DNA from: RYN-230 sp963844695 | Lineage (GTDB): Bacteria > Actinomycetota > Actinomycetes > Streptosporangiales > Streptosporangiaceae | Assembly (NCBI GenBank): GCA_963844695.1 | Contig: CAWJPL010000028.1 | Location: 744,001-808,000 of the forward strand | Length of the DNA stretch: 64,000 nucleotides | Direction: 5' to 3' | Shown here: one piece after another, positions 58,673-64,000 of the stretch | Layout: every line of letters begins with the position of its first letter | Numbering within the stretch: the first letter of the stretch is position 1 | Made by a program: the position numbers and the translations under genes | The notes under the pieces: model-generated | Told to the model about the DNA's origin: nothing | What the model saw: only the letters and a program-made list of their open reading frames with translations | Database searches by the model: none

Positions 58673-59269
58673 TCAGCCCCAGCTGCCACCGGCGCTGGAG
58701 CCGCTGGACGCGGCCGGCGCCGTCGAGGAGGAGCTGCCCGTGCTGGCCGCCGTGTCGGCGGCCGTGATCTTCGCGCCGGCCGGGGTGACCAGCCACCACT
58801 TCGCGCCGAAGCTGTCGCTGCCCTGGCCGTTGGTCTGGCCCGGGCCGGAGTCGCCGGCGAAGTAGTACAGCGGGTGACCGAGGTAGGTCACCTGCTTGGT
58901 TCCGTCCGACCGGGTGATCGTGCCCAGGTCAGCGGCCTTCGCGCCGTGGGCTGCGGTCACCTGGCCCATGCTCGTCACCGGAGGCCACGCCTGGGCGCAC
59001 GCGCCCGAGCACATGGACTTGTTCATGCTGTCCGCGGCCCACAGGTACACGGCCCGTCCGGACGAATTGGTCAGGAACGGTGCCGCCGAACCAGCGTGGG
59101 ACTCGATCACCGTCGCCGCCGTTGACCCGCTGCTTGCCGGCGTCCCGGCGGCCGTTGACCCGGTCGTTGACCCGGCCGCGGTGCCGCACGCCGCGGCCAG
59201 CAGTCCTGCGGCCACCGGAACGCCCAGCTTGACCGCCATCGGCAGCCGTTTCATCAGGGGCATGCTCAT
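58673..59269 (-). CDS. lipoprotein with two PF03640-type repeats
   Basis: 198 residues. Lipobox GLLAAACGTAAG marks lipid attachment. Two copies of the secreted repeat (PF03640/COG4315) follow: FLTNSSGRAVYLWAADSMNK, SMCSGACAQAWPPV and TYLGHPLYYFAGDSGPGQTN, SFGAKWWLVTPAG. Serine-rich tail. These lipoproteins are surface proteins of unknown role, often found with electron-transfer or stress genes. Likely first gene of the five-gene operon that ends with the SigK/RskA pair; GAGGAGA lies before the start. Confidence 0.88.
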   Translation of the reverse strand: MSMPLMKRLPMAVKLGVPVAAGLLAAACGTAAGSTTGSTAAGTPASSGSTAATVIESHAGSAAPFLTNSSGRAVYLWAADSMNKSMCSGACAQAWPPVTSMGQVTAAHGAKAADLGTITRSDGTKQVTYLGHPLYYFAGDSGPGQTNGQGSDSFGAKWWLVTPAGAKITAADTAASTGSSSSTAPAASSGSSAGGSWG

Positions 59270-60680
59270 CTTGCTCGTCTCCTCTTCCGGGCGGTGGACG
59301 CTCGCGCGTCAAGCGCCGCCCCTTCGTCACTTGCTTGCCGGAACCGAGTACGGGCGGGACGCCTGGAGAGATTGGACCGCCGGGGTGACCTCCGTCACTC
59401 ACGGTTCGCGTGGCCGGGCTGCGCGGGCGGAACTTCGCGCGGAACGGGCGCCGCGCGACGGCGTGCTGGTGGCTGACGCCCAGGTCCGGGGCGGCCTTGG
59501 GGACCGGGACGGTCGCGCACGGGAACGACGGGGGCCGGCGAGGCCACGAACATGGATGATCCCAGAAGTGACGACCAGTTCAGACTCAGCGCACCGGCCC
59601 GGCCGCAGGTCAGACGGGGAGATGGTGCCCAGGGGCGCAAAAGGAAGATCGCGGCTACCGGAGAAGAGGGAAAAATGACACGCAGCCGCCGGGGCGCCAG
59701 GCACCGTGGCGGCCGGACCGGGTTACGCCGCCTGCTCCGCGCCAGCCGGGCCTGCCGCGCAGCCTGGCCATTATCGTGCGCCGGCCGTGCACGAGCGGCC
59801 TGGTACCGCTCGCCGGCCTGAAGACCCGCAGGGCGACAGCCCAGCAGCAGCGGTGTGGTGGCAGTCATCGATGTCGACCCGCTATGAAGGCATCGCGAGG
59901 GAGATCGGCGGGCGTACACCGGCGACGGAGTGGCGTTGCTGGTCCTCACCGCCGCCATGCTGGCGCTGGCGGTGCGCCCGCTGCGATCCCGCCGCTGGCC
60001 GCGCTCGCGGCGATCAGCCTGCTGACCAGCGGCGCCATTCTGGCCACCTACTCGAATATCCCGGTGCACAGCATCGGCCGCCATGACCAGAATACCTGAA
60101 GGTCGAGCTCCGGCGGGCCTGCCACTGGCTGACCGTGGGCTCAGCCGCCGTGCTCGCCGCCCGGCGGGTACCGGCCGGGCCCGCGCGCTGGCCGCGCTGC
60201 GCCGACCACGCGCGGCGGCGGGGGCGGACCGAAGCGCGCTGGGGCGTCCGATCGCCGTTTCGCGTGGCCACCCTGATCGGGCTGGGCGCATGGCTGGCGG
60301 TGGCCCAGCAGGCCGGGGCGTCGGCGACGCGACCGCGGCCCGGGAAGTGAGCGCCACCCGCTTCGCCGAACAAGACATCGAGCGGATGCTGCCTCCCCAG
60401 CGGCTGGAGCGAGAGTCTGCGGGACGGAGTGTATGAGCAGGATACCACTCGCGGCGGCCGTGGGCGCTGCACGCCGGCGGAATGAGCCCGCGGTTAACCA
60501 CCGGGCCGCACGGTACCGGAGGCCGCGGTATCCGTCGCCGGGCGGCCGATGCACAGCGGCGCGACCGTGCTCACCGGCGCACGCTGTCCTCGGCCGCCTC
60601 ACGCCACGGCGATGTGACCGCGCTGCCTTAGGCCCTGTCCGGTTACGACTGCCCGGCTGACGACACGGCGGAGCCGTCCG
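59270..60680. other. 1.4-kb stretch with only fragments of membrane proteins
   Basis: No intact gene can be supported. On the plus strand a possible ORF begins at 59675 behind GAAGAGGGA. From about 59880 to 60099 a two-helix protein can be pieced from three frames (DGVALLVLTAAMLALAVRPL and LAALAAISLLTSGAILATYS, then IPVHSIGRHDQNT). From about 60085 to 60350 another fragment has a helix PFRVATLIGLGAWLAVAQQA. Both look like decayed or badly sequenced small membrane proteins. A stem near the 3' end (CTGACG ... CGTCAG) may terminate the DHFR-like gene from the right. Confidence 0.4.
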
Positions 60681-61214
60681 TCAGGCGTTTGCGTAGGACA
60701 GGGTGACCACGCCGTTGCGGCGCTCAGTGACCGAGACCAGGCGCAGGTTCGTGCGCTGGCCGGGGCGCAGCAGCGTGGTCCCGCTGCCCACCACGACCGG
60801 GTTGACGACGAAGTTCAGCCTGTCGACGAGGCCGTGCTCGAGCAGCGTCTGGGCGAGCTGGCCGTAGCCGTAGATCATGAGATGCCTGTCCCCCTGCTCC
60901 TTGAGCTCCCGCACAGCGGCGACTGGGTCGCCAGGGATGATCCTCGTGTTGTTCCAGTCCGCCGCCGTCAAGGTGGAGGAGAAGACGTACTTGCGCATCT
61001 CGTTGATCCGCTCCAGGTACGGCCCGGAAGGCGACGACCAGGCGGGGGCGAAGTAGTCGTAGGTGTTCCTGCCCATCAGCATCGCGTCGCTGTCGAGCAG
61101 CGCCGCGAGCGACTCCTCGGCGGCCTGCTGGTCGAAGTAGTCCCCGGCCCACGACTGCGGGTCACCATGGACACCGTCGAGTGAGACCAGGCTGCTCACG
61201 ATCAGGTCGCGCAT
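60681..61214 (-). CDS. dihydrofolate-reductase-like (RibD C-terminal fold) protein
   Basis: 177 residues from ATG 61214 behind GGGAGG. MRDLIVSSLVSLDGVHGDPQ, AMLMGRNTYDYFAPAWSSPS, HLMIYGYGQLAQTLLEHGLV, then NFVVNPVVVGSGTTLLRPGQ show the RibD/DHFR-like fold. Second DHFR-like gene of the window, but not close in sequence to the one at 45.6 kb. Substrate unknown. Confidence 0.88.
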   Translation of the reverse strand: MRDLIVSSLVSLDGVHGDPQSWAGDYFDQQAAEESLAALLDSDAMLMGRNTYDYFAPAWSSPSGPYLERINEMRKYVFSSTLTAADWNNTRIIPGDPVAAVRELKEQGDRHLMIYGYGQLAQTLLEHGLVDRLNFVVNPVVVGSGTTLLRPGQRTNLRLVSVTERRNGVVTLSYANA

Positions 61215-61360
61215 GTCGCCTCCCATAGCTGCTGCCGGGCTGGCTCCCGGGTCTGCGGTCGACATGAAGACCTGCGCGGCCGTCCGAAGTAATCGCGGCC
61301 AGGACCGTCTGCCCGCCGGACCGGTGTGCCGTCGTCGTGGGGTGGGCGCCGTGGGACGCC

Positions 61361-61852
61361 CTAGCCTGGTCCGGCCGTCCAGGTGATGGCTGGAGGCCGG
61401 ATCCGGGCGCAGACCGGGTTTCCCCGGGCGTCTGTCAGCCGGACCCGGGCGACCAGCGCGCACCCGGGGCGCATGGCGTCCTCGATCATTGCGGGCTCTA
61501 CCTCGGCGAACCGGAGCTTGGCGCCGCGGAACATCCGCAGCGTCCCGTCACCGGGCAGGTCGCCCCAGGCCAGGCCGAGGTGACGGTCGGTGCGGTCGCC
61601 TCGCACGAAGGGGCCGCTGAAGTCGAAGCCGTCCTCGCCGCGCCGCACGGTGACCGGTACTTCCCAGCGGGCCGACGGGGCGTCTCCTGGCACGGGCTCG
61701 GTCGCTAGCCAGGGATTGCCGGGCATGACGAGCGTCGGCCGCTCTGTCTTCCGGGTGTACAGCGCGACGTGAACGTTCCGGTGATCTGGCCCGTCAGGTT
61801 CCGGCTGGCAGGTGAGCCCGGGCAGGTCGAAGCCCTCGATGACTACGGTGAG
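61361..61852 (-). CDS. DUF5990 protein, start codon unclear
   Basis: The conserved DUF5990 elements are GEDGFDFSGPFVRGDRTDRH and GDGTLRMFRGAKLRFAEV. The nearest ATG (61726) would remove the N-terminal strand VVIEGFDLPGLTCQP, HRNVHVALYTRKTERPTLV, which plainly belongs to the domain. Upstream the frame is open to about 61870 without ATG, GTG or TTG. Either a single-base indel hides the start or a rare codon is used. It lies 11 bases after the DUF5655 gene's stop, suggesting an operon. Confidence 0.7.
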   Translation of the reverse strand, partial: LTVVIEGFDLPGLTCQPEPDGPDHRNVHVALYTRKTERPTLVMPGNPWLATEPVPGDAPSARWEVPVTVRRGEDGFDFSGPFVRGDRTDRHLGLAWGDLPGDGTLRMFRGAKLRFAEVEPAMIEDAMRPGCALVARVRLTDARGNPVCARIRPPAITWTAGPG

Positions 61853-61862
61853 CGGGCCGAGC

Positions 61863-62591
61863 TCAGCCGCCGGGCGGCGGGCCGGGCGCCGGGCCGGCGG
61901 CGGGCGCTGAGTTCTCGTCGTAGGCGCGCCGGAGCCAGCTCAGCACCTCAGCGTCGACGTCTTCCGCGGTGGCCAGGGGGATCCGCATGGTGGCCGCGCC
62001 GACACCGCCATTGGCGGCCAGCAGGCGGCCGCCGGGCCGCGCGTGGTCCAGTCGCAGGCCGAGGTCGACCCGCCGCTTGGTCGTCGCCTGCACCACGGCG
62101 AAGGTGCGGCGGGGGGTGACCAGGCTGACGAAGGTCTTGCGGGCCTGCACCGTCACCGGGCCCAGCGCCGGCACCGCCGCCAGCAGCGTGTCGAGAATGG
62201 CCCGCAGGCCGGGACGGTCCGCGTACTGGCCCGCGATCAGGCCGCCGGCCTCGGCGGGCAGGCGGGCCGGCGGCTCGCGCATCTCTTCCCGCGAAGCCGG
62301 CGGCGGGGGAGCAGCGCGCTCGCGGGCGGCCTGCCCGGCCTGATCCTGCGCAGCCGGCCCAGGCGGGCTGGCTTCGGCGCGCCGCCGTTCCGCCTCAGCC
62401 ATGAGCCGGGGCCAGCTGGCGAAGCCGTACTCCCGGGCGACGGCCAGCTGGGCGGCCGACAGGGTGGCTGTTCCGGAGACCTGCTGGAGCCTCCGGGTTG
62501 CGCGGGCGTTGCCGCCCCGGGCGGCACGGTGCAGCTCGCGGGCCTGGCGGCGGAGCTGATCCCGGTCGGGACGGGCGGGAAGCTGGGACAT
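61863..62591 (-). CDS. DUF5655-domain protein with ankyrin-type N-terminal helix pair
   Basis: 242 residues. The N-terminal segment SQLPARPDRDQLRRQARELH, then LSAAQLAVAREYGFASWPRL is the helical opening seen in ankyrin-repeat and other actinobacterial proteins. The C-terminal DUF5655 domain includes ILDTLLAAVPALGPVTVQAR, KTFVSLVTPRRTFAVVQATT, KRRVDLGLRLDHARPGGRLL. The linker is Pro/Ala-rich. DUF5655 may bind a nucleic-acid-like ligand; not shown. GAGGAG precedes ATG 62591. Confidence 0.8.
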   Translation of the reverse strand: MSQLPARPDRDQLRRQARELHRAARGGNARATRRLQQVSGTATLSAAQLAVAREYGFASWPRLMAEAERRRAEASPPGPAAQDQAGQAARERAAPPPPASREEMREPPARLPAEAGGLIAGQYADRPGLRAILDTLLAAVPALGPVTVQARKTFVSLVTPRRTFAVVQATTKRRVDLGLRLDHARPGGRLLAANGGVGAATMRIPLATAEDVDAEVLSWLRRAYDENSAPAAGPAPGPPPGG

Positions 62592-62764
62592 GGCGCGTCT
62601 CCTCGCAGAGCCTGAGGTCCGCGTTTCCGGCTGGCCTCAAGACGACCCGGTGCTGTCCACGACACGTGCCTTGACCTGCGGAGGCGGACTCAGTCCTTCC
62701 CGCGGACCCGGCGGCGTCCTCCCGCGCCGCTCCCAAATTACCTCACGACCCTGGGGGGATCTGG

Positions 62765-63494
62765 TCAGGCACCGGGCGCCTGGCAGATCAGGCGGCGGGC
62801 GACCCGGACGCCGGGTCCGAGCCGGGCCAGGTGGGCGGCCAGGTCGTCGGCGGCGGCGTGGAGTGCCTCGTCGGTCAGGGGGCTGAGCGCGTCGAGGATG
62901 AACAGCGCGGTGGTGGTGTCGTCGCGCAGCTGGGTGCGGCGGGCCTGGCGCCAGTTCCAGCGCCGGCAGGTCACGCCGGCGTCGTCGCACCACACCACCT
63001 CGCCGGGGTCGGGACGCTCGGTCACGGGAACGCCGTCGGCCACGGTGTCGAAGGGCTCCTCGCCGGTGGCCCGGACCAGCCGCGGCGCACCGGCGTAGCG
63101 CAGCAGGTCCTCCCCGCCGAGCGGGAGCTGGTGCAGCACCGAGACCGCGTTGTAGAGGTCGGTGAGCCGGTTCACCCGGGGCAGCCCGGAGGCCGCCCGG
63201 CGCAGCAGCGCCTCCAGGCTGTTGCGGGTGCGCTGCGGCTTGGCGCCGAACGCCCGGTACGCCTCGCGCCACGCCGCCACGTGCGGGAGCTGCTCCGGCG
63301 GCTGGTCGCGGAGCGCCTCAGCGGCGGCGGCCTCCGCCGCCTTGAGCAGCGCGTCGCTCGCCTGGTCGCCCGGACCCGGGACGATCCCGTCGGGCGGCCA
63401 GCAGCATGGCCCGGTAGTCGGGCCGCAGCGCGAACACCGCCGCGCCGACCTGGCCGCCGGCCAGGAACTCCTCAAGCATGGCCAGGTCAGGCAC
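62765..63494 (-). CDS. B3/B4 tRNA-binding-domain protein, one frameshift
   Basis: About 242 residues. From GTG 63494 (CGGAGG upstream) EEFLAGGQVGAAVFALRPDY opens the domain; near 63395 the frame changes and the B3/B4 core continues: LPHVAAWREAYRAFGAKPQR, TRNSLEALLRRAASGLPRVN, LTDLYNAVSVLHQLPLGGED, VWCDDAGVTCRRWNWRQARR. The same domain forms the editing module of the phenylalanyl-tRNA synthetase beta chain; stand-alone versions may hydrolyse mischarged tRNA or bind amino acids. Confidence 0.82.
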
Positions 63495-63690
63495 CGCCAG
63501 CCTCCGATCGTGATCCCGGGCCTGTGCCCGGCTCGAAGACGGCCGGGGGAGACTCACTCTAAGTGCATCTCCCGCTGCCGACGCCGCCGGCCGGCGGCCT
63601 GGCCGCCAGTTCCGCGCGGCACCGATGAGTCCGCCGGCCCGGCAGCGTCTCTACTGGGGAACCGCAGCCGGACGCACCTTGGAGGAAACT

Positions 63691-64000
63691 GTGACCACCA
63701 GCGCACTGCCGCCTGTCGTCAACGCCGGCACCTGGCAGCGCCAGCTCGACGCACTGCGCGCCCGGGAGAAGACCGCGACCCGGGAACTCGACGCGATCGC
63801 CGCGGAGCGGCGCCGGATGCCGATGGTCGAGATGCCCGACTACACCCTGGACGGCGAAGAGGGGCCGGTCCGGCTAGCGGACATCTTCGACGGCAAGTCC
63901 CAGCTGATCGTCTACAACCACATGTGGTTTCCCGGCGAGGAGTGGCAGTGCCCGGGCTGCACCGGGTTCACCTCGCACTTCACCAGGCTGGACTTCCTGG
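63691..64000 (+). CDS. DUF899 thioredoxin-like protein, truncated by window end
   Basis: The first 103 residues. GTG 63691 behind GGAGGAA. VNAGTWQRQLDALRAREKTA, TRELDAIAAERRRMPMVEM, DGKSQLIVYNHMWFPGEEWQ, CPGCTGFTSHFTRLDFL are the DUF899 signatures; the CPGC pair sits where thioredoxin-like proteins keep their redox motif. Role unproven. The gene continues past the window. Confidence 0.88.
   Translation, partial: MTTSALPPVVNAGTWQRQLDALRAREKTATRELDAIAAERRRMPMVEMPDYTLDGEEGPVRLADIFDGKSQLIVYNHMWFPGEEWQCPGCTGFTSHFTRLDFL

Overview
The window is high-GC (mostly above 70 %) bacterial chromosomal DNA, almost certainly from a soil-type actinomycete. The signs are: an F420-type LLM oxidoreductase, four ECF sigma factors (including an ECF41/SigJ type, a SigE-family type and a sigK/rskA-like pair), DUF1330, DUF2182, DUF5990, DUF899 and MmcQ proteins, GTG starts, and many genes that appear leaderless (a TAnnnT -10 box 6-7 nt before the start codon, no Shine-Dalgarno). 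No rRNA, tRNA, CRISPR array or intact insertion sequence was seen.

Layout. 0-12.5 kb: a decayed kdpD fragment, a VOC protein, prolyl-tRNA synthetase, an isochorismatase-type hydrolase, a methyltransferase, a TMEM175-like channel, a beta-phosphoglucomutase/GH65 phosphorylase pair that would route a disaccharide to glucose-6-P, a small kinase, a PPC-domain protein and a CDF metal transporter. 12.8-20 kb: a secreted protein, a lipoprotein, an MBL-fold hydrolase, pyruvate oxidase (poxB type), an M20 amidohydrolase and a membrane protein. 20.2-22.1 kb: a lower-GC two-gene islet, a membrane protein plus a small helical protein that share a short sequence motif. 22.4-35 kb: SRPBCC, SigE-family sigma with a membrane-anchored YVTN beta-propeller, transketolase, LanC-like protein, argG, secreted GH15 glucoamylase, epimerase plus ECF41 sigma, cytidylate-kinase-like protein. 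35.4-41 kb: a giant single-chain (eukaryote-like) acyl-CoA carboxylase. 41-49 kb: ArsR/SRPBCC, TetR/hydrolase and SigX5-like/DHFR-like cassettes, DUF2182 and LLM genes. 49-55.4 kb: hypothetical secreted or propeller-like proteins, an AraC regulator and two genes with missing cores. 55.4-59.3 kb: an operon of lipoprotein, permease, 4-TM protein, ECF sigma and anti-sigma. 59.3-64 kb: a decayed stretch, then DHFR-like, DUF5990, DUF5655, B3/B4 and DUF899 genes.

A dominating property is that about two dozen genes carry one or more single-base frameshifts while the protein similarity continues undisturbed in the next frame. Most are best read as indel errors of a long-read or uncorrected assembly. 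A few (kdpD, the monooxygenase-cupin gene, the YdeI gene, 59.3-60.7 kb) also lack key residues or whole core segments and look truly decayed. Coordinates of broken genes below span the reconstructed gene, not one open frame. All family names come from recognition of sequence motifs by eye; no database search was run.
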